From the NCBI GenBank assembly GCA_004026145.2, contig CP034979.1, forward strand, positions 15,358,852 through 15,422,851: DNA of 64,000 nt. Direction: 5' to 3'. Source of the DNA: Takifugu bimaculatus (Eukaryota > Chordata > Actinopteri > Tetraodontiformes > Tetraodontidae). This document shows positions 32,626 to 42,948 of this stretch, piece by piece. A program made the translations under genes and the position numbers. Each line of letters begins with the position of its first letter. Positions within the stretch are counted from its first letter, which is position 1. The notes under the pieces are model-generated. The model made no database searches. It was not told where the DNA came from and saw only the letters and a program-made list of their open reading frames with translations.

Positions 32626-33461
32626 TCAGGACAAGGATTTCCTGCCTTGACCCCTGGTCCTCTGTGGAGAGCCCTGGCCCGGTCGTCGACCCGGTCTTGC
32701 ATTCCTCCTCCTCCTCCTCAGGCAGTTCTTAACATCCCGACCCACCTTATGAGCTCTGGAAAACACATCAGCGCACATCAGATAGGAGTTGAAGGCAAGT
32801 TAATGATGCGGGTAAAGCGTGATTCACTGCCACAAGCACAAATGAAACATAGTCCGAGTTACTTTGGTCTTTTACACAGACGGCATTCATCTTAGAGTCA
32901 CACACACACGCACGTGCACTCTTCACTCTTCACTCTTCAATATTCTCACCTCTTCCAGCAGTGGATCAGCCGTTTTCCCATAGGCGCCTCTGGATCCAGA
33001 CACACCTCTGTATCGTTGCTCCTGAGTGTCACTCTGAAACACGTGGGGACACACACCTTTAGACGCCTTGACATGGGCACAGACAGGCGTGCAGCTCACA
33101 GACACTCACATGACGGTGACTCTGTCGCAGGTGGGGTTTGTGTAGTGGACCGTCAGACCTTTCAGTGGCCCCCTGACGGCGGGTTGGGTCCGGGGACACA
33201 AACACCTCCCCGGGACAAAGGTGCTGTCCGACTGTCTGACTGCAGAGGGGAAGTGACAGGATTACTGTCAGATTAGGACAGCTCTCAAACCCAGATTAGC
33301 TGGAGTTTGCGCACTCACACAAGGTTTAAAACAAGCCCTGATTGTATTTTATAGCACAAGCATTTTAAACGTGTGTCCACGTTTATGTTCTTACCTGTGG
33401 CCAGCACGCAGCAGAGGCTCAGAAAGGCGAGCTGACGCACCGTGGGCAGGTGAAGCTCCAT
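32626..33461 (-). CDS. CXC chemokine of the CXCL9/10/11 type
   Basis: Small secreted non-ELR CXC chemokine, probably attracting Cxcr3-type lymphocytes. Coding exons on the minus strand: 33395-33461, 33110-33239, 32950-33033 and 32626-32755; all phases agree, total 136 residues. Residues 1 to about 22 form a signal peptide (MELHLPTVRQLAFLSLCCV). PGRCLC carries the CXC motif (Cys35, Cys37), with no ELR before it; the other two canonical cysteines are 60 and 77. Cys91 and Cys105 are extra. The last exon adds a long Arg-rich tail, including RRRRR near residues 107-111, as in CXCL9. The gene lies antisense to rassf4, probably inside its first intron. Its promoter has a TATA box, a kappaB site and an ISRE-like element. 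Which teleost paralogue it is cannot be decided here. Confidence 0.88.
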
Positions 33462-33500
33462 CCTGGAGACTGACTGAACAAGCAGCTCCACACACTCCTC

Positions 33501-33580
33501 TTTTATACTTTAGCTCCTCCCATTGAGAGTTGGACTTTCCCAGAAAATGTGAAAATTCCCCCCGGCACTTTCCCTTTCCC
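33501..33580 (-). promoter_or_regulatory. Chemokine promoter: TATA box, kappaB site and ISRE-like element
   Basis: Upstream of the chemokine start, read on the minus strand: TATAAAA at 33501-33507, about 40 bp before the ATG; a kappaB-type site (GGACTTTCC on the plus strand at 33532-33540); and GAAAGGGAAAGT at 33567-33578, fitting the interferon-response core GAAANNGAAA. This order of ISRE, kappaB and TATA resembles mammalian CXCL10-type promoters, so induction by interferon and NF-kappaB is expected. Confidence 0.6.
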
Positions 33581-33832
33581 TTTTGGGATAAGGACAATGG
33601 ATCAAGGACCCCTTTTAAGGAAAACCCAGAAAACCCAGGACATGATGACTAATAAACTCATGAGTGCTGTTTCATTTAGAAACAACAGTGTCAAATAATC
33701 CTGATAAGAAGCACAATAGGGGTGATGTCACCCCCCCCCCCCCATGTCAGTTTTATCCCCAGACCAGTATGTGAAAACTGTAATATTGTTTTGCATGTGG
33801 TGTTTGACAGTTACTGCTGGACTTTGGACAGA

Positions 33833-36544
33833 ATGAGTGAGGGTCAAATCTACGTGAAGCTCAGTGAAGACAAGCTCATACCAAAGTAAGTCCGCCTGGA
33901 CACTGATCTGTGGTCGATCTTCCATTTATTAGCCTTGCTGTGTGTTACAAAACCAGCAGCAAAGAAACATTAAAACCCTCCTGTCTTTACGTGCAGGTCA
34001 GATGTCCTGTCGCTGCTGCGGACCTACAACTGTTACCACGAAGGCAAAAACTTCCAGCTGAGGACCCGCGAGGTGAGAGACGGTTTCGCCACAGACCAAC
34101 CGTCCAAAAAAGGCAGCATGAGATAAGGAAACTGGTTCTGCTGTGCGTGTGTGCGTGCGTGCGTGTGTGTGTGTGTGTGTGTGCGTGTGTGCGTGTGCGT
34201 GTGTGTGTGCGCGTGTGTGTGTGTGTGTGTCCTCAGATTTGCAGTTCTGACTCTTGTATTGACAGAAAATCGGGACTTTGATTCTCCGGCAGATGATGGT
34301 GACAGTTAAACTTGTGTGTGTTGCGTGTGTGTTGTCCTCAGCACAGCCTCCATTCCTGAGGTCGTAACATGCTGAGTGGCCGACATACCACCAAGCACCC
34401 CCCCCCCCCCCGCACAAAAGGGGGAGAGGAGGGAGGGCTCGACAGGTTTTCGTCATGAACACGGCCCTGAAAATATGCTCCCCGTAAACTTTTCTGCTGC
34501 TGGTTTACATTAATTTGATATTCATTCTATGGGTTTTACGGTCAGGAGTTTCCCTTGTGTGGCAGGTCCTTGATGTGTGTGTGTGTTTGTGTGTGTTTTG
34601 TACAGGGTGGTCATGAGGTGGACCTCCTTTCTCCAGACCTTGCTTATTCAGGGAAATTCCCCACGGTCATAGACATGTTAAAAAAAAACATGTGTGTATT
34701 GGGGAGGAAAAGGTGGGTTTTGTTCCTCCTAAATGTGTGAGCTTTAATGGGAATTTGGATTCTGACATCCAGACACTAAAAATCTGCTCCTATTAATGAT
34801 GGAACACGGACGTTGGACCGCCGTCACTCATCCATGTCGGTTTGATGTGTACATGTGGGTTTTAATGCGTCATCTTTTTAGCGTGGCCAAAAACATGCGA
34901 TTAAATCCACGATGTTGTTGAGCGTCCCGGCTCAGAATGACCTAAGAATTCAAAAGGACAAAGATGTTCTGCTCGCTGTTGTCATCTTTAAAACCTATCA
35001 ATGTGTGATTTTGGTCTGTAATTTTTTTCACATCTTTTCGTAAAGCAGCACTCGTTGATCCGTTTGAGGCTTCAATTCAATATAAGACAATTTTCACAAA
35101 AAGATATCTGACGGCTGTAAAATGCATCATTTCTGGATGTCATCATTTCTGGAGTAAAAAATCTTTGAAGTGCTGCAGTTGGAAAAATATTAACTAGACT
35201 TTTATTGGACCTGGAGCACCTTGTTCTCAGGAGGACCGCGAGGAGGAAACTGCAGCCATGAATGTCCCCATGACCCAGAGCTGGAAAGTGGAATGAGACT
35301 ATACACAAAATCCGCCCCAACATTAAATCGCTGAGCGATTGAAGAGACAATAACTTTACAACTCTGGACTTTGACATTATTATTATTACCCCGACAGGTG
35401 CAGATTGGTGAGGAGTTCTCAAGTGTAACCTCCTCATTCCTTTAATCATTTTTGCTTGAGGGGACATAGTGACGGTTCTCAACGTTGATGGAAGGAAGTT
35501 CTAAAGTGACTCAGTGATGTTTTGTACATTCAAGAGGCCAAGCATGACTCTGCACTCACATTAGCGGCTTGGAATAATGCCCATGAACACATTTTTAAGG
35601 AGTGACAAAGTAGTGTGTTTTGAATTAAATGTGGGCATTTGGCATTTGTTGGCTGCACACAGATTTTCCGAACGTCTATGGCCTGTTTTTCTCACTTACT
35701 ACTTTAATTGTGTGTGTCTGTGTGTGTGAGAGAGAGGAGGGTATCAAAAAGGGGTATAATGAGGACTTGTTTATGGACTTGCTCTGCAGGTGTAAAGCAA
35801 TCATCCGTGGGTGGACACGTCAGGTGACTTCACTTCATCCAACCCTCTGAAGTGACCCAGAATCTCTGAGAAGAGAACAAGTTTTGACATGTTCGTTTGC
35901 TTAGAGAAAACCCATGAGAACGAAGGGGAATTTTTTTCCACCTGACTGCTCACATAGTGTTGCTCAAGTCAGGTGCAGTGCAGGATGAAGGACTGAAGAG
36001 GTCGCAGATCACCGTTGATGATCCGTGATTAAAAGTGTTGATTAGTTCTCTGCGCCCTGTTGACACAAGCTGAATATTTCCCGAGCGCAGCTCCCTCTCG
36101 TGGTCGTCTTAAGAACTACACAATCCATCTATTATTATCCCTATATGCCGCTAGATGGCAGTATTGTTACTTTCTAAATAACCGCCATCATTTTCTGAGT
36201 GAACTATGTTGTATTTATTGTATTATATAATACGCTTATTGAACTTGAATAACTTTTTATTTTATTTTTAGAATCTAGTATCGTATTCAGTAATTTTTGT
36301 TGTTCTTTCTGGAGTATGGCAGTATGGCATTCAGATAATATTTTGACATACTTTTGTTCCTTTTTGAGGTTCATGTTACTCTCAGCAGAGGTCAAAGTTG
36401 AATCCTAATTTATTCAAAAATATGGTTATGTATAAGGGAATATCACAAAACAGAATTCAAAATCATTCATTTACCAGTTCACTAGCGCTACAGGATGCCA
36501 GATGAGGTGATGTGCTTTGATTTTGTAGTTTGATGAAAAAATAA

Positions 36545-36591
<47 letters not shown>

Positions 36592-39500
36592 ACTTGCATT
36601 TTTCACTTCTTTTGTTTCCTGCTAGTATTGTTATATCTTTTATTTTCTTTAATTAAAATGAATTTAATTTATTATGAGAATGTAAAAAAATATTAAAATT
36701 TAGTCCCCTCATTTTAGCTGTATGACTGAGTAGGTTTAGGATATAAAAGTCTTTATCTCTAAAATAACCCCTCCAATGTACAAAGAATAACCACAGTGCA
36801 ACATTATATCAAAAACTTTATAAAAAATATTAAACATGTAAATTTCAAGACTTGAGCTAGCAAAATCTGAAAATAAATAGATTTTCACTTTTCTCACAAG
36901 CCATCACATTCAGACGCTGCTGTTTCCTTCTCAAACTGCGTAAGTCTTTAGGTTTTTCTTGTGAGATGTTCCAACGATGGTTTAAATCCCTCAGAATAAG
37001 TCAGTCTTGCTGTTCAAGTCCTCTGACCAAAGAGCCAGTCAAGGGGGTCTTTGTCCCTGCAGTCCCGGCCCGTCTTGAGCGGAAGCTCCTCTGTGATGTT
37101 CCCGCTCAGACCGTAGTCCTTGGTCTTGGGCCTTGAAGTCCTTAATGTGCGGGGAGATGCTGAGAGCTTAATTTGACCCTTGGCAAAATGCTTCGTTCTA
37201 GGCGACCTCTGGAATCTGGTGATGCTGTGGCTCGGAGCCTCAACAGGCCGAGCGAGAGCCTGGATGCTGGTCATGTAGTCCTCTAAGGACTGGGAGCACT
37301 GGTTGGATGTGTCCTCCAGTGTCTCAGTAATAGTGGGTAAGAGAGGAGGAGAGAGCACCAACCGCCTGCGTTTCATGCTGCAGTGGAGAGGAAGAAAAAC
37401 AATAGTGATTAAAGAGTAACATTGCTAAAATAGTTACATTCCACTTTCACTAAAAGAAGCCTGATGATGGAGAAAATAAGAATTCTCACCTTGATGCTTT
37501 AGTCTCAGGCTTGAAGTGAGCGAAGAAGTGGAGCGATGTTGACTCCAGCAGCCGGGTGTAATGACTGGATCAGAGCGTGAGCAGAACGCTTTATAAGGCC
37601 TCCTGTCCCAGAGATTAGGCTGCGTTTCCAAAAATAACTGTGCTGATGTGTGTGGTTGTGTGTGTTTGTGTGTGTGTAAGGGTGTGTTCATGCCTGTTCA
37701 GGAAACTCTACACTGGAAGGTTAGTGGGGTTCACTGTCCAATGTTTATATTCCCGAAACAATGAAGCAGGCTGCCTGCAAAGAGCCACTTTCTCACGTTT
37801 AGATTCAGTCGTCACCGTGGAAAATATGTGTAAGACCCCGAACGAGCCCCAAGTTCAGATACATTTTATTGAAATAGATCTCAATAGTACATTTTGGATT
37901 GTCTGAGTGTGTCTCAGGAATAAAAAGATTGTTTTCATTTTGGCATTTTATGGCTCTTAATTTCTAATATGTGAAGTTTAAACAAATGCATCAGTAGTAA
38001 CGAGGAGATCAATTCCAACCGTAGTTGGTGAGGTCATCACTTTATTTTTCCTGTGATGGTGTCTCAGATGCGGAAACGCAGAGACGCCTCGGCTAATATC
38101 TGATCAACCGTAAGCCGTATCGTTTGTGAATCTGTCAAAGTAACCTCTTCTTTTCAACACTGCGTCTTTGTTCATTTCCACTAATTCAGAACCGTTTTAC
38201 CAGGAAAAGCCTTGAGGGCAGCTGCAAAAATTCAGCTGACAGTGTTTCTAATCAATTCTGAGAACTACAGATCCAGAAACGTTCAGTTTCCAACAAGCAC
38301 TGAAATAATGATAGACTTCTACTCTACTTATAAAGAACATTTGGGGTGGAAGCTTTCACATTTCAACCCAAGATGTGGTCAGGACGCCCGGGTTTCAATT
38401 TGTGTGATTGGTTCTAGTCTTAATCTAGGGTAAAATGATCTGCGGCCGAGGCAGATTCTGTTTCGTGTAAAAGGAAACCTTAAAAACGCCACCCGCCGGT
38501 GTACGTGACCCGAAGCAGCCGGCCTCTATTCTTTTAATTGCCTGCACTGTTAAAGTAAAGGGTGGGTCAGACCTGGAGGCCTCTCTCCATGATGAAAGGG
38601 TCCAGGCTGTGGGAGCTGCGAGCGCCTCTGTCTGCACGTACACCTGATACGGAGCCGCTGTGGCAGGCGGCCAGCAGGATTTCCCCTCTGAGCATGAGGA
38701 CTGGTGGTGACCGTCTGCTGCGTGTGTCTGTGTGTGTAGGAAGACGGCGAGTTCATCCTCGAGGGGCTGCTGAACATCTACTGGGGCCTGCGCCGACCCA
38801 TCCGCCTGCAGATGTACGACGACAACGAAAGGTTCCGTCCCAACAGGTGGGACAGCTGAGGGCTGCCGTCTCTGTCTGACACTCATCCGCACATAAAAAG
38901 GGAAAAAATTAGAAATAAAATAATGGGGAAACTGTGTAGAGGAGTTTATAGGAGATTTGAGTTGATGTAGAATTTTTAATCCAATAAAGACACTTGAAGC
39001 GGTGGTACCACGGTCCATGGCGTGAACGTGGAGTGAGTTCCTTGTCGCTCATTTTCTCGACAATTTCTTTGTTTTACTGCCAACTTCTCTTCTCAGGACA
39101 AATAATCTCAAAGCAGAAAAACACAGCAAGGGTGTTTGTTGTTTGGTTTAGCCTTTGCATCAGCTCAAATAATCCTTTTCTGACACGTACATGCCTCTTA
39201 AGCGGGGTGGACTGTAAATGTTAACAAAAACACATGTGTTTGCCTCTATTTTACAGGAACAGTTGTGTTCTGGTAAAGCAGCTGTCAGCAGAGTCTAATA
39301 ATAATTCCCTGATCAGAGAAACTGGCCCGGCAGGTGAGCAGCCTTCACGTGCCCTCTTTCTCTCTCCTTCTGGATTAATGCGGATTTCACACGTGCGGCG
39401 AAAGATTAGACGAGCCACATTCAGCATTTCCAGCGGCTCACGTGGCGTCCGAGCATTAGCAGTAGTTTCCGTCCGTCTACGTCAGGAGCTCCTGAATCTG

Positions 39501-41532
39501 AGGCCTGACCCTGGACCTGAACACAAAGCTGCTTTAGAATATTTAACAGTCAGACGCTAACAGCGTTAATAGTGTTAATATAACTCCATCTACATCAATC
39601 AAGCGCAAATGATGTAAGATTCCTGTTTTTGAGTGTTATCATGTTAAAAATCGACACTGTAAACGTGTGTGTTTGGAGCACACATAGTGAGAGAGGTGTT
39701 TGTGTTGACATTCCTGGAGGAGATGACGCGGCCGTCCCAGAGGAAGACGATTGTCCCCAGCTGCTGAGGACCAGGAGCGACGCGTCCTTCATGCAGATTC
39801 AGCGAAGGTCAAAGACTCGCAGCGCCAGAGACCTGCAGCGCCTGCGCACCCACAGGTTCTCCATCAACGGCCACTTCTACAACCACAAGGTGAGCTGAAG
39901 AGACCCCTCGTTCTGTACGATCACAGTGTTCTTGGCGCTGTTGGACCTGCAGGTGTGGAGGGGCCGGAGCTTCCTGTTCCATCCTGCTCTCGTCTAACTG
40001 TACAAAGTCAGGATGAGTTCATTAATCGGCCTCTGCAGTGTGTGTTGGCTTTTAGCAGGTTCCAGCTGGAAGGATTTCCTTACTCCTTCCTTTTCAAAAC
40101 ATTCAAAGTGTTCCAGGAACCACTAAAATGAGAGCGTTCCAGTACTTTTTGTCCTCTCTGCTGCAGATGTGTTGATGTTTATTTCTCTTTCCCCCAGACG
40201 TCGGTGTTCACTCCAGCGTACGGCTCGGTCACTAACGTACGGGTCAACAGCTCTATGACCACCGGGCAGGTCCTTAACCTGCTGCTGCACAAGTTTAGGG
40301 TAAACAGACGTGTGCATTAACTTGAAGAAGTGTCGCGTCCTGGTGCAAATTCACACTTGGAGTAATTCTAACTGGTGTCTTTGAAGGTGGAGAATAAATC
40401 GGAGGAGTTTGTTCTTTATATGGTCCACGAGTCTGGAGGTGAGGCGTCCTTTTCACTGCCATGCAGTCGGGAGAAGCTGCGTGCCCCTCGTGGTCATTTG
40501 GCTCCTTTTGTGTTTTTAAAGAGAGAACCCGACTGCGGGACGATGAACATCCGCTGGTGACGCGCGTGCTTCACGGACCCTGCGAGAAAATCTCCAAAAT
40601 CCTCATCACTGAGGCCGACCTGGGGGAGGAAGTCACATATGACGTAAGATTACGCCTCCGCTATTCCGGCCGTGATTCCACGTGCTCTACAGATTCGATC
40701 TTTCGCTTCTTCCAGGAACTCAGGAAAAATGTTTTCATATGAAAAAGGACATTTTGTAGTTAGCCAGACATTTCAGAGAGCAGATAAGGAGCTTAAAGAA
40801 TGGAATCTTGTCATGAAGCCTCTGCACATATGCTGATGTTGAAATGTTTTTCCTTTCTAGGTTGCTCAATATATAAAGTTTGAGATTCCTGTTTTAGACA
40901 GTTTTGTACAGAAACTTAAAGAGGAAGAGGAACGTGAGATAAGGAAGCTAACAAGAAAGTAAGTCAAGAGTCTTTTGGAAATCTGCCAACACAGGACTAT
41001 TTTTCACACTTTTGTTTCTGCTCCGCCATCTCCAGTAAAGTGTGTGACAAAACACAGGAGTGCGATGGCATCTGCGGTTTTCTAGCACTGAATCTGCACC
41101 TTGTGCAAACTGGAGTAGAAAGAAGATGAAAAAATCATCAATTGTAGTCACGACAGACTGTCTCGAATCGAACCGCCTTAGTTAAAAGGAGGGTTTAAAA
41201 ATTCAAACATGTTTGACCCTTTGATGCACATTTGTGGAGGAAAAGCAGAACCGTGATGGAAAATATGTTTATGTCAACCCGTTGGCTCCTGCTTGCATTA
41301 CACAACACTCTTAAATGAGGTTATTGTTTGTTTGCTGCAGCGGTCCCACTGTTTACAAGGCTGCAATTACAATCTCATGACTTGGTTCTCGACACCGCGA
41401 TTGTTAACAGGATATTTTATTTGAAATAAACTTGTGTGTGTGGGTGTGTGCTTGTTTTTCAGGTACAGCGCAATAAAGGCGATGATTCAACACCAGCTTG
41501 AGGACAAAGCTTGCTCCACTGATCGAGTATGA
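33833..41532 (+). CDS. rassf4: Ras association domain family member 4
   Basis: Cytosolic adaptor and candidate tumour suppressor that binds active Ras through its RA domain and Hippo-pathway MST kinases through its SARAH helix. Coding exons: 33833-33885, 33997-34072, 38740-38846, 39257-39333, about 39720-39889, 40198-40299, 40387-40438, 40522-40643, 40861-40958 and 41463-41532, totalling 308 residues (human 321). Recognisable family stretches are LLRTYNCYHEGKNFQLR, GLRRPIRLQM, HRFSINGHFYNHKTSVFTP, LHGPCEKI and EADLGEEV. The RA domain spans roughly residues 162-253 and the SARAH domain 254-305 (VAQYIKFEIPVLDSF). TYNCYHEG, VLDSF and the LHGPCEK signature favour RASSF4 over RASSF2. The acceptor of exon 5 is uncertain by a few codons. 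Intron 2 (34073-38739) contains depp1 on the opposite strand. Confidence 0.95.
34143..34230. repeat. (GT)n microsatellite, imperfect
   Basis: GT tract broken by several GC steps, starting about 70 bp inside rassf4 intron 2. Confidence 0.97.
36545..36591. repeat. (ATT)n trinucleotide microsatellite
   Basis: Pure ATT run of about 47 bp in rassf4 intron 2, downstream of depp1. Confidence 0.98.
37014..37376 (-). CDS. depp1: DEPP1-like protein (autophagy regulator), single coding exon
   Basis: DEPP (decidual protein induced by progesterone) is a FOXO-responsive regulator of autophagy and oxidative stress. This 120-residue protein shares the hallmark family stretches: a basic start MKRRRLVLSPPLLPTITET, SLEDYMTSIQALARP and the signature DPLDWLFG near the C terminus. 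The human protein is longer (212 residues), with the extra length after DPLDWLFG. The ATG lies one base after a good acceptor (37377), so the coding region is in exon 2, as in human. An untranslated exon 1 spans about 37490-37565, preceded by a TATA box. The gene sits antisense in rassf4 intron 2, the same arrangement as the human genes. Likely polyadenylation signal on the minus strand at 36668-36673. Confidence 0.9.
   Translation of the reverse strand: MKRRRLVLSPPLLPTITETLEDTSNQCSQSLEDYMTSIQALARPVEAPSHSITRFQRSPRTKHFAKGQIKLSASPRTLRTSRPKTKDYGLSGNITEELPLKTGRDCRDKDPLDWLFGQRT
37490..37595 (-). promoter_or_regulatory. depp1: depp1 TATA box and untranslated exon 1
   Basis: TATAAA on the minus strand at 37590-37595, then an ATG-free stretch ending in the donor GTGAGA just below 37490. 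A FOXO-like core (ATAAACA, minus strand) lies at about 37742-37748, in keeping with FOXO control of mammalian DEPP1, though a 7-mer can occur by chance. Confidence 0.55.
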
Positions 41533-41876
41533 TTGATGTGAATGGTTGGCGTGTGTTTGCATGTGTGGGTGTGGGTGTGATAGAGAAGGAAAAATTAAGA
41601 TTATTATTCTTCATTTATGAGTGAACATGTCCAAATGCTGTTGTAAATAGGAGGGTAAATGTAAGTCAAAGGCAGCAGTAGAAATGATCCACACCCCAAT
41701 GTGCGACTACTTTGAAAATCTATACAATGTACAAGTTTAGGTGTCATTACAAATAATGCTGTTGTGGCCAATATTGTTTAATATATTTGAATTTTGTATG
41801 ACAGTAATTCATGCAAATATATCCATTTCTACAAACTGATATGGTGGTTTCTGAATTTCTGGCCTTTTCCCTGCAC

Positions 41877-41882
41877 AATAAA
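41877..41882 (+). terminator. rassf4: Polyadenylation signal of rassf4
   Basis: AATAAA about 345 bp after the rassf4 stop, followed by a T/GT-rich stretch. Confidence 0.75.
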
Positions 41883-42876
41883 TGTGTTTTATTGTGTCTT
41901 TTTAAGCCGATGTTGAGTCTCTGCTGACACCAAACACAACATTCGGCTCAGACTCCCCACACAGAACACAGCCACCTTTATGATTTCCTGTACTTCCATG
42001 GTGAAAAGATCAGCATTGTTCTTTTTCAGTGACCCTCATTGCGAGCCGGTTCCCATGAGCTGTGTGTGTGTGTATGTTTTTTTTTTTTTTTTCCTGACAA
42101 AAAAAAAGAAAGAGAACTATCATTGCTACACAATAGTGGGCATCCTGAGTGAAGGAGGTTTTTCTCTTTCCCACAGAAACAGCAGGGCTGATATTGTGAT
42201 ATTTGGACCGCATCGTGGCTGCTGATTGTCTTTCGCTGTAACAGTGACAAGACGGTCAATGTTGCGCAGTCTGGCCTTAAATTCCAGGTCGTTCCTAACA
42301 TGGAACTGTTGATCATGTTAAATGAAAAATGTCCAGGTGAAAGACCAGGCACTGTTATATAAAACATATAATCAGGAATTACACATTATCTGACTGATAG
42401 TTCTTAGTTTTTCCTATATCAGATTGGTAATAAATCATTACTTCATCAATCTAAAGTCCACTCAATAATCTGATCACTGTATTTTTAGATGTCGTGATTT
42501 TGACTTAAACACACTTTGTATTGTTTTTTTTTCTTTCTCTTTAACAAAGATGCACTTAACAAGGGCCCAGTCTGTAATGAAACTACAACTGTAATGTGAT
42601 TCATTACTGATAAACTGAAAATATGACTAAATTTCACAAATTTAACTATATTAACAAATGAGAAAATAATAGAATACTCATACACTCATTTCTAGGAGAT
42701 CTTGATAGCACTTTTTTTCTGTGAAGAATGCACTTGCTGTTTGCAAAGTATGAAATGGTTTTGAACTGTGGAAATGCTCTCCACATCCAAAATCGATTAC
42801 CTCACATTTGACCTGGACTCGTGTGGTTGTTCCATAGATGGCCACTAGGGCGCGCTGTTTGCACAGTCCGGAGGTA

Positions 42877-42884
42877 TTTATAAG
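42877..42884 (+). promoter_or_regulatory. TATA-like element of paox copy 1
   Basis: TTTATAAG about 65 bp upstream of the copy 1 start codon, in a GC-rich context. Confidence 0.4.
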
Positions 42885-42948
42885 TGACGCGGAGGGAATA
42901 GTTGCGTTAAATTTGGTGCGTGTGTACCAGTGACTGGGCGAGACGAGC

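Noticed and set aside
38425..39018. 197-codon antisense frame over rassf4 exon 3
   Set aside because: It is a shadow of the rassf4 coding exon and flanking intron, without family similarity.
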